Below are positions 36,352 through 45,451 of a stretch of DNA of 64,000 nucleotides, piece after piece. A model generated the notes under the pieces. It saw only the letters and a program-made list of their open reading frames with translations. It ran no database searches and was not told where the DNA came from. Each line of letters begins with the position of its first letter. The stretch's first letter is position 1. The position numbers and the translations under genes were made by a program. The DNA comes from Thiohalomonas denitrificans (GTDB lineage Bacteria; Pseudomonadota; Gammaproteobacteria; Thiohalomonadales; Thiohalomonadaceae), in NCBI RefSeq assembly GCF_900102855.1, contig NZ_FMWD01000003.1, positions 1 through 64,000 on the forward strand. The letters are read 5' to 3'.

Positions 36352-38667
36352 ATGACTATTTTCCAGCGCATTGCCGATGAGCTCGGCGTCAGGGTTGCCC
36401 AGACCGAGGCGACCGTGCAGCTCCTCGACAGCGGGGCTACGGTACCTTTTGTGGCCCGCTACCGGAAAGAGGCGACCGGTGGTCTGGACGACATCCAGTT
36501 GCGCCGGCTTGAGGAGCGGCTGGCCTATCTCCGCGAGCTGGAGGATCGGCGGGCGACCGTACTGAAAAGTATCGACGAGCAGGGTCTGCTGACGCCGGAG
36601 CTGAAGAAGGCCGTTGTCGAGGCCGATACCAAGACCCGCCTGGAGGATCTTTACCGCCCCTTCATGCCCAAGCGTCGCACCAAGGCGCAGATCGCCCGCG
36701 AGGCGGGGCTGGAGGCGTTGGCGATCGGTCTACTGGAAGACCCGATGCTTGAGCCGGAAACCGAGGCGGGGAAATATATCGATGCCGACAAGGGAGTGGC
36801 GGACAGTGCGGCGGCCCTGGAGGGGGCGCGGCAGATCCTGATGGAGCAGTTTGCCGAGGATGCCGAACTGGTGGGTAGGCTGCGTGAATACCTTTGGGAC
36901 AACGCCACCGTGAAGTCGCTCGTGGTGGCCGGCAAGGAGCAGGAGGGGGCCAAGTTCTCGGACTACTTCGACTATTCGGAACCCGTCAAAAACATCCCCT
37001 CCCATCGGGCGCTGGCGCTGTTCCGGGGGCGCAAGGAGGGGATACTGAATCTCACTCTGTGCCTGCCGGAAGACGAGGCCGAGGGGCGCAGCCCACTCGA
37101 ACCCTCCAGCGGTGAACGGCATATCGTCGCCCATTTCGGGATCCGCAACGAGGGGCGCCCGGCCGACCGATGGATGGCGGATACCGTGCGTTGGGCCTGG
37201 CGCGTCAAGATACTTACCCATCTGGATACCGATCTGAAGGGGCGCCTTCGCGAGGCGGCGGAGGAGGAGGCCATCAAGGTTTTCGGTCAGAACCTGCACG
37301 ACCTGTTGCTGGCCGCTCCCGCCGGACCGCGGGCTACCATGGGCCTCGACCCGGGCCTGCGCACCGGCGTCAAGGTGGCGGTGGTGGACAGTACCGGCAA
37401 ACTGGTGGATACCGCCACCATCTATCCGCACGCCCCGAAGAATCGCTGGGACGAATCGATAGCCGCATTGGCCACGCTGGCCGCCAGGCACCACGTGGAT
37501 CTGGTATCCATCGGTAATGGCACTGCCTCCCGTGAAACCGATCGGCTGGTGGCGGACCTCAGCAAGCGCCATCCGGAACTGAAACTGAGCAAGGTGATCG
37601 TCAGCGAGGCGGGTGCCTCGGTCTACTCGGCGTCCGAGTACGCCTCCAACGAGATGCCCGACGTCGATGTCTCACTACGTGGCGCCGCCTCCATCGCCAG
37701 GCGCCTGCAGGACCCGCTGGCGGAGCTGGTGAAGATCGAGCCCAAATCCATCGGTGTAGGCCAGTATCAGCATGACGTATCCCAGGTGAGGCTGGCGCGC
37801 GCCCTGGAGGCGGTGGTGGAGGATTGCGTGAACGCCGTGGGGGTGGATGCCAACACCGCCTCCAGCGCGCTGCTGTCCCGGGTAGCGGGCCTCGGTCCGG
37901 CACTGGCGGCCAACGTGGTGGCCTTTCGCGATGAGCATGGCGCCTTTGCCACCCGCAAGCAGCTGCTCAAGGTGTCGCGCCTGGGTGACAAGGCCTTTGA
38001 ACAGGCGGCGGGCTTCCTGCGCATCATGAACGGTGACAATCCGCTGGATGCCTCCGCCGTGCATCCCGAGTCCTACCCCGTGGTCGAGCGCATCCGCGAT
38101 GCAAGCGGGCGCTCCATCAATGAACTGATTGGCGACAGCCGATATCTGCGTTCCCTGAAACCGGTCGATTTCACGGATGAACGATTTGGCGAGCCCACCG
38201 TTCGCGACATCCTCGCCGAACTGGAAAAACCGGGTCGTGACCCGCGTCCGGAGTTCAAGACTGCTGCCTTCAAGGAGGGGGTGGAAGAGATGAAGGACCT
38301 GACTGCGGGGATGATCCTGGAAGGCGTGGTGACCAACGTCACCAATTTCGGTGCCTTCGTGGACATCGGCGTTCACCAGGATGGACTGGTACACATCTCC
38401 GCCATGTCGGAGAAATTCATCAGGGATCCACGGGAGGTGGTGAAGGCGGGTGACCTGGTGAAGGTGAAGGTCATGGAGGTGGACCTGCCGCGCAAGCGTA
38501 TCGGATTGACCATGCGCATGAGTGATTCGCTCCAGGGAAAGACGGCCACCGAACGCTCGAAGGGAGAGCGACGCCCCGACGGAGGCAAGCCAAAACAAGG
38601 GAAACGTGAACAGCCGGCAGCGGGCAACTCCGCCATGGCCGATGCCCTGGCCAAGCTGAAGCGGTAA
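36352..38667 (+). CDS. tex: Tex family RNA-binding transcription accessory protein
   Basis: 771 residues from ATG 36352; an in-frame TTG 8 codons upstream is less likely. Order: helical N-terminus with the Tex signature ([25 protein letters not shown]), YqgF/RNase-H-like domain ([20 protein letters not shown], about 340), helix-hairpin-helix region (about 490-560) and a C-terminal S1 RNA-binding domain ([31 protein letters not shown], about 655-725), followed by a basic tail. Tex proteins affect transcription and toxin expression in several bacteria. Confidence 0.96.
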   Translation: MTIFQRIADELGVRVAQTEATVQLLDSGATVPFVARYRKEATGGLDDIQLRRLEERLAYLRELEDRRATVLKSIDEQGLLTPELKKAVVEADTKTRLEDLYRPFMPKRRTKAQIAREAGLEALAIGLLEDPMLEPETEAGKYIDADKGVADSAAALEGARQILMEQFAEDAELVGRLREYLWDNATVKSLVVAGKEQEGAKFSDYFDYSEPVKNIPSHRALALFRGRKEGILNLTLCLPEDEAEGRSPLEPSSGERHIVAHFGIRNEGRPADRWMADTVRWAWRVKILTHLDTDLKGRLREAAEEEAIKVFGQNLHDLLLAAPAGPRATMGLDPGLRTGVKVAVVDSTGKLVDTATIYPHAPKNRWDESIAALATLAARHHVDLVSIGNGTASRETDRLVADLSKRHPELKLSKVIVSEAGASVYSASEYASNEMPDVDVSLRGAASIARRLQDPLAELVKIEPKSIGVGQYQHDVSQVRLARALEAVVEDCVNAVGVDANTASSALLSRVAGLGPALAANVVAFRDEHGAFATRKQLLKVSRLGDKAFEQAAGFLRIMNGDNPLDASAVHPESYPVVERIRDASGRSINELIGDSRYLRSLKPVDFTDERFGEPTVRDILAELEKPGRDPRPEFKTAAFKEGVEEMKDLTAGMILEGVVTNVTNFGAFVDIGVHQDGLVHISAMSEKFIRDPREVVKAGDLVKVKVMEVDLPRKRIGLTMRMSDSLQGKTATERSKGERRPDGGKPKQGKREQPAAGNSAMADALAKLKR

Positions 38668-38747
38668 CGGAAACCTTCGGCGCGTCGACAGGATTGGTGG
38701 GTGTAGAGGAAATACAGGCTCTACTGAAGAACTTGTCCTCCCCTGTC

Positions 38748-38832
38748 GTCATTACGAGGAGCCTTGGCGACGAAGTAATCTCCTGCTCCCAAAACCCCAG
38801 ATTGCCGCGTCGCTGGGGCTCCTCGCAATGAC
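38748..38832. repeat. GTCATTGCGAGGAGC-type palindrome
   Basis: Left arm GTCATTACGAGGAGCC and right arm GGGGCTCCTCGCAATGAC enclose an inner pair of partial arms (GCGACGAAGTAATCTC and GATTGCCGCGTCGC). This family is widely dispersed in genomes of sulfur- and metal-cycling bacteria. It lies in the tex-dinB gap, which also has a CCCCGTG repeat at 38873-38902. Confidence 0.85.
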
Positions 38833-38943
38833 GGCTTAGAGTTGTCATCGAACAAGATTGGATAACGGTTTTACCCCGTGGTCCCCGTGTCCCCCGTGGT
38901 TTATTTTCGGACTATGCGAGCCGCAGACGGGTAAAATAGGCGC

Positions 38944-40104
38944 ATGAGCCGGGCCATTCTTCATGTCGATATGGATGCCTTCTTCGCCTCGGTGGAGGTG
39001 CGGGAGCGTCCGGAGTTGCGCGGTCGTCCGGTGATCGTCGGTGGCACTCCGGAGGGGCGGGGCGTGGTCGCGGCGGCCAGTTACGAGGCGCGCCGTTTCG
39101 GGGTGCACAGTGCCATGCCGACGGCTACGGCACTGCGGCTGTGTCCGAAGGCCGTGGTACTGCCCCCGCGCCACGGGTTGTATTCGCAGGTCTCACGGCG
39201 GATCCACACCGTGTTCGAACGCTACACGCCCCAAATCGAGCCCCTCTCCCTGGACGAGGCGTTTCTTGACGTAACCGGCAGTCTGCGGCTGTTCGGCAGC
39301 GCCGCCGCGATCGGGCGCCGAATCAAGGGTGAAATCCTTGAAGAGTTGGGCCTGATCGCCTCGGTCGGGGTCGCGCCCAACAAATTCCTGGCCAAACTGG
39401 CCAGCGACATGAACAAGCCGGACGGTTTTTTTCAGTTCGACCCGGAGCGGATTGCCGAGACCCTGGATCCCCTGCCGGTGACGCGACTGTGGGGAGTGGG
39501 ACCGGCCACGGCGCGCCAACTGGAACGCCTCGGGATCCGCACGGTGGGGCAGCTGCGGCACTATTCGCGGCGGCTCATTGTCCGCCATCTGGGGCGCGGC
39601 GGAGAGCATCTCTGGGAATTGGCCCACGGTATCGACGCGCGACCGGTAGTCTCCGAGCAGGAGACCAAATCGGTCTCCAACGAGACCACCTTTGCCCGGG
39701 ATATCCACGACCCGAACAGCCTGCGGATGTGGCTCTCGGAACTGTCGGAGCAGGTGGCCTGGCGGCTGCGTCGGCAGGAGTTGGCGGGCCGTACCATTAC
39801 GCTCAAAGTGCGTTTTCAGGACTTCACGACCGTGACGCGTTCTCTCTCTTTGCCGGCAGTGACCGATTTGACTTCGGAGATCCGGGATACGGCCCTCCGA
39901 CTCTATGAGGAACGACTCGATCACCCCCATCCATCGGTTCGACTGCTGGGGGTCGGGGTAAGCGGTTTCGAAACCCCCGAGGCCCGACAGCAGTCGCTCT
40001 TTCACGAGGTTCGTGCCCGCAACAGTCGGGTGGATACCATCGTCGACCAGGTTCGCTCCCGTTTCGGTAGAGACGCCGTACGCCGCGGCGGGAGTCGGCG
40101 TTGA
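38944..40104 (+). CDS. dinB: DNA polymerase IV (Y family)
   Basis: 386 residues. Catalytic acidic residues are in HVDMDAFFASVE and SLDEAFLD; the helix-hairpin-helix GVGPATARQLERLGI is near residue 186; the little-finger domain follows (SNETTFARDI). An error-prone translesion polymerase, usually SOS-induced; no clear LexA box was found in the 40 bases upstream. The C-terminus after about 350 lacks an obvious clamp-binding motif. Confidence 0.96.
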   Translation: MSRAILHVDMDAFFASVEVRERPELRGRPVIVGGTPEGRGVVAAASYEARRFGVHSAMPTATALRLCPKAVVLPPRHGLYSQVSRRIHTVFERYTPQIEPLSLDEAFLDVTGSLRLFGSAAAIGRRIKGEILEELGLIASVGVAPNKFLAKLASDMNKPDGFFQFDPERIAETLDPLPVTRLWGVGPATARQLERLGIRTVGQLRHYSRRLIVRHLGRGGEHLWELAHGIDARPVVSEQETKSVSNETTFARDIHDPNSLRMWLSELSEQVAWRLRRQELAGRTITLKVRFQDFTTVTRSLSLPAVTDLTSEIRDTALRLYEERLDHPHPSVRLLGVGVSGFETPEARQQSLFHEVRARNSRVDTIVDQVRSRFGRDAVRRGGSRR

Positions 40105-40232
40105 CGGGGCAATGCCCTGTTCTGTGAACTGGGCCGGAACCCCCTGTGACTCTCTTCCCGGCATTGTCTCCTGATTCCCCGCTAGGCTGCAGTCAAAGGC
40201 TGTCAGACGTCCACAGCGAGGGAAGCAGAGCC

Positions 40233-41600
40233 ATGAAAATTCCCAAAAGAATCCTGACCTATCTGGCGGAGAAGCGCGGCCAGTACAAGGTCCGTGTGAC
40301 GGAGACCACCGGTAGCTTCGATGAAACACTGGCAGCCGCCGGGCTGCCCGGCGAAAGGGTGGCCCGCGCCGTACTCCTGGTCTCCGTGGAAAAAACAGGC
40401 AGGTCGGCCGTACTGGCGATCATTCCTGCCGATCGGAAACCGGACCTGGAGCGTCTTTCCCGGATGTTAAAGCGGGAGATGCGCATCGGCACGGATGCCG
40501 AGGTTCGGAAACTGTTTCCCGGGTGCGATTCCAGAGCCATCCCTCCGCTGGCTGCGCCCTTCGGCCTGCGTGCGATTCAGGACAGTCGGCTGAACGGCTG
40601 TGAGACCGTCTATTTCACTTCGGGCCGTCCAGGGGTCTTTATTCGTGCCGACCGGGACACTTTTGCCCGCCTGCAGGCAGATAGCTGGCGGCGGCATGTG
40701 ATTAGTCGTTGCGATAGAGCCGATGCAGGAGTTGAAAACTACCGGGAGGCCGTCCGCCGCAGGGTCGAATCGGTGACGGAGCTGCCGGCGATGCCCGGCA
40801 TCGCATCGGAGATCACACGCCTGCGCAAAAATCCCTACTCTCATGCCAGTGAGTTGGCTGCCGTAATTGAGCAAGACCCCAGTCTTTCGGCTCAGCTCAT
40901 CCGCTATGCCACGTCGCCCTTGTACGGTTACCAGGGCAAGGTGGAGTCGGTCGAGCAGGCGATCGTGCAGGTGTTGGGAATGGACTTCGTCTATGAATCC
41001 GCGTTTGGTCTGGTACTTGGCAAAACCTTTCGCAACGCGAAAGTCGGTCCTGTCGGGCTGAATGCCTTCTGGCGCCACGCCGTTCACACCGGCACCCTTA
41101 CTCAGGCGCTATCCAACGCCATCGACTACAACCGCCGGCCCTCGCCCGGGGTCGCCTATCTCGCGGGTCTGTTGCACAACTTCGGTTTTCTGCTGCTTGG
41201 GCACCTGTTCCCCGAGCAGTTCAAGCGGCTCAATCGGGCCATGCAGGAGAGCTCCGAGCGTCCTTTGAGGGAATTGGAGCGTGAGACAGTGGGCGTAAGC
41301 CATACCGAACTGGGGCTATGGCTGATGAATGCCTGGGATATGCCTGTGGAAATCATGGAGGCGGTCCGAGAGCACCACAATGCCAACTATCACAGTCGTT
41401 ACTCGGTCTACCCCAACCTGGTCTATGTGGCCAATGCCCTGCTGAAGCGTCATGGAATCGGCGAGTCGGCCACCACGGAGGTCAGCGACATGATGCTGGA
41501 ACGTCTTGGTCTCAATCGTATTCAGGCCGAGGTGGCGCTGGCCACAGTCATGGAGGACAACGAGGGCCTGGATTACATCGCACAGCAAATGGCAGCCTGA
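40233..41600 (+). CDS. YbaK-like plus HDOD fusion protein
   Basis: 455 residues from ATG 40233. The N-terminal 150 residues look like the YbaK/aminoacyl-tRNA deacylase fold (RILTYLAEKRGQYKV, VLLVSVEKTGRSAVLAIIPADRKPDL, IGTDAEVRKLFPGCDSRAIPPL). Residues about 190-385 are an HDOD signalling domain (ELPAMPGIASEITRLRKNPY, ELAAVIEQDPSLSAQLIRYATSPLYG, HNFGFLLLGHLFPEQF). The fusion is known among gammaproteobacteria; it is thought to be regulatory. A terminator follows 31 bases after the stop. Confidence 0.88.
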   Translation: MKIPKRILTYLAEKRGQYKVRVTETTGSFDETLAAAGLPGERVARAVLLVSVEKTGRSAVLAIIPADRKPDLERLSRMLKREMRIGTDAEVRKLFPGCDSRAIPPLAAPFGLRAIQDSRLNGCETVYFTSGRPGVFIRADRDTFARLQADSWRRHVISRCDRADAGVENYREAVRRRVESVTELPAMPGIASEITRLRKNPYSHASELAAVIEQDPSLSAQLIRYATSPLYGYQGKVESVEQAIVQVLGMDFVYESAFGLVLGKTFRNAKVGPVGLNAFWRHAVHTGTLTQALSNAIDYNRRPSPGVAYLAGLLHNFGFLLLGHLFPEQFKRLNRAMQESSERPLRELERETVGVSHTELGLWLMNAWDMPVEIMEAVREHHNANYHSRYSVYPNLVYVANALLKRHGIGESATTEVSDMMLERLGLNRIQAEVALATVMEDNEGLDYIAQQMAA

Positions 41601-41631
41601 ACAGGTATATTTTGCGGTGGTGCGCTCTGCG

Positions 41632-41653
41632 ACCCGCGGCTTCGCGGGTTTTT
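41632..41653 (+). terminator. Rho-independent terminator after the HDOD gene
   Basis: ACCCGCG and CGCGGGT pair around GCTT and run into TTTT. Confidence 0.85.
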
Positions 41654-41783
41654 CGAGGTCCCTGCCCACTTGAAACGAATCGCCGCAGAGGCGGGCCTCC
41701 GGCCGGGACAGACTACGTCCTTGCTGGCGCGAGGGCCACCCCGGCATGATTATCTCGGCCGGCAAATCGCTTCCCCGGGAGGA

Positions 41784-42524
41784 TCAGCGACAGGTGCCCA
41801 CGGCGTCGTAATTGCAGCGGCTGCGATCGGCCCACATTGCGCCGGCCAGGTTGGCTCCTTCGAAGCGGGTCTGAAACAGTTCGGCTCCCACCAGCGATGC
41901 CCGTTCCAGATTGGCGTAGCTGAAATCTGCAAAAGAGGCCTTCACCCCCTCCAGTCCTGCCTTCTCCAGATTGGCCTCCACCAGAGAGGCATCCTCCAGT
42001 ATGGCCTCTTCCAGATCGGCACTGACCAGGCGTGCCCGATTGAGATTGGCCCCGGCCAGTCGGGCTTGTCCCAGCTCCGCCTGCTGGAGATCGGTTTCCA
42101 CCAGCGAGGCGTTCTCCAGGTTTGCCTGGTAGAAGCTGGCGCCTTGGATTTGGGCTCCATCCAGGGTGGCCTCCGAAAGGTTTGCCCGATCAAGACGAGC
42201 CCGGTCCATCAACGCCCCGCTAAGATCAGCGCCGGCCATTTCGGTGCTAAGGAAACGGGCATCATCCAGTCGGGAGCGGGACAGATTGGCCTCGTTCAGT
42301 ATGGCAAAATTGAGGTCGGCACCGGAAAGACGGCTGCCGGACAGGTTGGCACCGGTCAGATCCGTGCGAGTGAGGAGCGCCCCGCGCAAATCCGTGCGTT
42401 CCAGCTCTGCACCACGCTTGTCACATCCGCTCCAATTGACACCTGCTGCGGGAGGGTCATCACAGGCGGCAAGAGCCGAAAGCGGAAGAGCACTGAGAAG
42501 AAGAAGGAGTCCGAGTCGGTGCAT
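41784..42524 (-). CDS. exported pentapeptide-repeat protein
   Basis: 246 residues from ATG 42524 (MHRLGLLLLLSALPLSALAAC), giving a signal peptide with a lipobox-like end. From residue 48 to the end it is a run of A(N/D)LxxA/S pentapeptides (for example ADLSGALMDRARLDRANLSE), about 35 repeats, which fold as a right-handed quadrilateral beta-helix. Most are cytoplasmic; an exported one is expected in the periplasm or on the outer membrane. The C-terminus has a CNYDAVGTC pair of cysteines that could form a disulfide. Confidence 0.9.
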   Translation of the reverse strand: MHRLGLLLLLSALPLSALAACDDPPAAGVNWSGCDKRGAELERTDLRGALLTRTDLTGANLSGSRLSGADLNFAILNEANLSRSRLDDARFLSTEMAGADLSGALMDRARLDRANLSEATLDGAQIQGASFYQANLENASLVETDLQQAELGQARLAGANLNRARLVSADLEEAILEDASLVEANLEKAGLEGVKASFADFSYANLERASLVGAELFQTRFEGANLAGAMWADRSRCNYDAVGTCR

Positions 42525-42573
42525 CAAGTTTCCTTGGGGCGTGTTGCAAGAGTCTCCATTGTACACGGCCGGT

Positions 42574-43044
42574 TCACCACCAGTAGCGATCCCAGAGTTC
42601 TGGATGCGCCCAGAACTTCGGGTTCAGCCATTCGGGTGTTGGCTTGTAGGTCCTGATATCGAATCCCCACAGCCGGTCGGGGCTCGAGGGATCATTGCAG
42701 CGGGCCAGCAGGACCAAGCCGAACGCCCGCAGCTCATTATCGCTCCAGGCGCTATGCGACTCGGCCGGTAGCTGCACGGCAAAATGGCCGCCGTGCAGGT
42801 CCCTCAGGCGGGCCAGGAGCTGTTCGCCGGTACGTTTGGGCAGTCGTTCCAGTGTATCCAGGAGCAACGCGAAATCGAAACGGCCAAGCTTGCCAATTTC
42901 AGTTAGGGGCTCCGGGCCGGAGATGACGGTTACCCGGACGTCGGTCATTTTCTGCCAGGCACCACAACCACTTCCGATGCAGAGTAGCGTCTTCGGGCGC
43001 AGCTGCGTCAGCAGGGCGCTGGTGGCATTCTGACAGGTGTCCAT
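42574..43044 (-). CDS. DUF6231-like, methyltransferase-fold protein
   Basis: 156 residues. TLLCIGSGCGAWQKM and FDFALLLDTLERLPKRTGEQLLARLRDL follow the layout of a small S-adenosylmethionine methyltransferase fold (glycine loop, then an Asp-containing strand), but the fold is truncated. The C-terminus is Trp-rich (KFWAHPELWDRYWW). Likely the family I know as DUF6231, common next to housekeeping genes in gammaproteobacteria. Confidence 0.72.
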   Translation of the reverse strand: MDTCQNATSALLTQLRPKTLLCIGSGCGAWQKMTDVRVTVISGPEPLTEIGKLGRFDFALLLDTLERLPKRTGEQLLARLRDLHGGHFAVQLPAESHSAWSDNELRAFGLVLLARCNDPSSPDRLWGFDIRTYKPTPEWLNPKFWAHPELWDRYWW

Positions 43045-43068
43045 TAGCTCCTTCTTAGTATAACGACC

Positions 43069-43118
43069 CTAGTGGTCCATGCGGGAAATAGTGGTCCACT
43101 TCCCGCATGGATCACTAG
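43069..43118. repeat. hairpin with 19-bp arms
   Basis: CTAGTGGTCCATGCGGGAA pairs with TTCCCGCATGGATCACTAG (one G-T pair) around a 12-base loop that repeats part of the arm (AGTGGTCC). Variants of GGTCCATGCGGGAAATAGTG occur at 9949 and 16489. Confidence 0.8.
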
Positions 43119-43139
43119 CGCCCCCCCAGCCGGAGCCTG

Positions 43140-44375
43140 CTAGATAAGGTGGGAAACGAGGCCGTCGGCCAGCTTGGGCTCGAACCAGGTCGATTTGGGC
43201 GGCATGACCTCATTGGCATCAGCCACTGCCATCAGCTGTTCGAGAGAGGTGGGATGCAGGGAAAAGGCCGCTGCCATCGCGCCGCTGTCCACCCGCTTCT
43301 CCAGTTCACCGAGGCCGCGAATTCCGCCCACAAAGTCGATGCGTTTGTCCCGGCGCGGATCGCTGATATTCAGCACCGGCTCGATGAGATTGTTTTGCAA
43401 CAGACTGACGTCCAGGCGGCCGACGGGGTCTTCGGGAATGCGTTCGGCCTTGATCCTCAGCCGATACCAGCTGCCCCCGAGATACATGCCGAATTCGCCG
43501 CTTGCACGAGGCCTGACCGGTGCGGTGGCGTCCTCGATCGTGAACGCCTCCGCGATCGCTTCCATAAAGGCCTCTTCCGAACGGCCACCCAGGTCGGTTA
43601 CGACGCGGTTATAGTCCAGGATCTGCATCTGAACGTCGGGAAAGATGACCGAGAGGAAAAAGTTGTAGGGCTCATCGCCGGTATGCTCGGGGTTGGCTTC
43701 GCGGCGTTTCGCCGCCACCCGCGAGGCGGCTGCGGAGCGATGGTGGCCATCCGCCACATAGAGGCGCTCCATGGCGTCGAAGGTGTCGGTAATGGTCTGC
43801 ATGGCGCCCGTATCGCTGACCGCCCAGAGGGTGTGTCGGACGCCGTCGTCGGCGGTAACATCCATATCGGGTTCAGCCGCGGTGAGCCGCTCGACGAGGT
43901 CGTCAATGGTTGTGTTGTGCCGGTAGGTGAGGAAAACCGGACCGGTCTGCGCCCCCAGGCTGTCGATCTGGCGGACCCGGTCATCCTCTTTGTCGGGGCG
44001 GGTGAATTCGTGCTTGCGGATGCGGCCGGCATCGTAGGCGGCGACCGAGGCGGCGGCTACCAGCCCGGTTTGTACATGTTCGCCCATGATCAGACGGTAG
44101 AGGTAATAGCAGGGCTCCCCGTCCTGGACCAGTACCCCTTCGGCGAGCATTCGCTCGAAATTCTCTTTGCCCTTGGCATAGACCTCTGCCGCGAACGGAT
44201 TGGTGCCTTCCGGCAGATCGATCTCCGGCTTGGAAATGTGCAGGAAACTCCAGGGCCGACCCGCCGCGCGCTCCCGCGCTTCCTCGGTATTGAGAACGTC
44301 GTAGGGCGGGGCGACAACGTCATCGGCACGACCGGGTGCCGGGCGCAGGCCCGGAAAAGGGCGAATGAGCGGCAT
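43140..44375 (-). CDS. DUF1015 family protein
   Basis: 411 residues from ATG 44375 (MPLIRPFPGLRPAPGRADDVVAPPYDVLN), the standard start of DUF1015 proteins. Other family segments are DEDGVR-like TADDGVRHTLWAVSD and LYVADGHHRSAAASRVA, which looks like a nucleotide- or metal-binding loop. A kinase-like or ParB-related role has been suggested for relatives. It stands alone with 114 bp to the next gene upstream. Confidence 0.9.
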   Translation of the reverse strand: MPLIRPFPGLRPAPGRADDVVAPPYDVLNTEEARERAAGRPWSFLHISKPEIDLPEGTNPFAAEVYAKGKENFERMLAEGVLVQDGEPCYYLYRLIMGEHVQTGLVAAASVAAYDAGRIRKHEFTRPDKEDDRVRQIDSLGAQTGPVFLTYRHNTTIDDLVERLTAAEPDMDVTADDGVRHTLWAVSDTGAMQTITDTFDAMERLYVADGHHRSAAASRVAAKRREANPEHTGDEPYNFFLSVIFPDVQMQILDYNRVVTDLGGRSEEAFMEAIAEAFTIEDATAPVRPRASGEFGMYLGGSWYRLRIKAERIPEDPVGRLDVSLLQNNLIEPVLNISDPRRDKRIDFVGGIRGLGELEKRVDSGAMAAAFSLHPTSLEQLMAVADANEVMPPKSTWFEPKLADGLVSHLI

Positions 44376-44489
44376 GTGTTTTCTCTGTCTGTTGTTAATG
44401 GCAGGGTTCGCTATTGAAAACCAGCGCCGTGGCCGGGTCAAACTTGAGTCGCGAATGAGTCAATAGTCGGCCAGGCCGTCACGGGAGCA

Positions 44490-45050
44490 TCAATCCCGGT
44501 TCTCCAATTCGATGTGGCCGGTGCCCGCTTCACGATAAGAGGGGACTACCAGGTTTTTGCTGGCGGGCTGGTTCCGGTAAATGCGACCGGCGGTGTCATA
44601 GAGCGACCCGTCGCAACGGTCCCGAAAACCGCCTGACCACCCTTCCATTCCGACGCTCTCCGCCGCTGGCACGAAATCGACCGGGCATCCCGAACTTGTG
44701 CCGAAACCATAGGCGACAAAGAGCTCGGGACGCAGTGAACGGCCCGGATTGCGGGCGGCCGGCGGTTGTCGGGAGGCGTTAGAGTCGGGGTCGCGCAGAT
44801 CTCTGGTATCGGCCAGTGCTGCAAGCATCGCGGGTGTACGCCGCAGGACCACAAGCGGTCGGCCCTGCCAATCGGCTCTGCGGAACTCTCCGGGGAGCAT
44901 ATCGCCTACCGCCAGTTTCAAACCGGGCCGGATATCACCGCCGGGATTGGATGGCAGTGATCCGAACAATGCCAGGCTGAACATGACCACGGCGAAGAGG
45001 GCCATGGACTTTACGACCGTGGCGAGGAAACGCCGTCGCGGTTCACTCAC
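44490..45050 (-). CDS. Rieske-like protein lacking all cluster ligands
   Basis: 186 residues. The start SEPRRRFLATVVKSMALFAVVMF is a twin-Arg signal anchor as in the Rieske subunit of cytochrome bc1. The head domain ends CDGSLYDTAGRIYRNQPASKNLVVP, clearly Rieske. But box 1 (normally Cys-Thr-His-Leu-Gly-Cys) reads GTSSGC at 117-122 and box 2 (normally Cys-Pro-Cys-His-Gly-Ser) reads DRCDGS at 144-149. Both ligand Cys and both ligand His are replaced; the two non-ligand cysteines (122, 146) that form the structural disulfide remain. It cannot hold a [2Fe-2S] cluster by the known mode. Likely cotranscribed with the small gene upstream. Confidence 0.85.
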   Translation of the reverse strand: MSEPRRRFLATVVKSMALFAVVMFSLALFGSLPSNPGGDIRPGLKLAVGDMLPGEFRRADWQGRPLVVLRRTPAMLAALADTRDLRDPDSNASRQPPAARNPGRSLRPELFVAYGFGTSSGCPVDFVPAAESVGMEGWSGGFRDRCDGSLYDTAGRIYRNQPASKNLVVPSYREAGTGHIELENRD

Positions 45051-45056
45051 AGCGGA

Positions 45057-45281
45057 TCAGTGCTCTTCCCTTTCGTGCAATCGATTGAGCCGCCGACAGC
45101 TCTTGTCCAGGCCACTCTTCAACGATTCGAGCTGACGCACAATCTCCGTCAGCTCATGAGCAGAGCTGTCCGTATCGATACTGGCAAGCAGGTCGATCGC
45201 CGTGCTCAGGGAGAAGGCAGCATCGGTAAGGTCATACTGAGCGTTTTCTATGCCGGTCATGAGAGGGGAATTACCTTGCAT
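45057..45281 (-). CDS. small helical unknown protein
   Basis: 74 residues, predicted to be two long helices (NAQYDLTDAAFSLSTAIDLLASI and ELTEIVRQLESLKSGLDKSCRRL). It lies 6 bases before the Rieske-like gene and is divergent from soxB. Start at 45281, or the ATG seven codons later; neither has a strong ribosome site. Confidence 0.55.
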   Translation of the reverse strand: MQGNSPLMTGIENAQYDLTDAAFSLSTAIDLLASIDTDSSAHELTEIVRQLESLKSGLDKSCRRLNRLHEREEH

Positions 45282-45451
45282 TTTGTGGTGCCTATTTTAG
45301 CACGACCGGCTTCGTCGAACCCACACCCGGCCGCTGGATGGTGGGGGCAATATCCAATAGAATCGTTCTCTTGAAAAAAAATGCCGTTCGAATAAAGGGT
45401 GCATTCGATACCCGAACGAGCGAAATACCCACCCAGGAGGAAATACAACCC

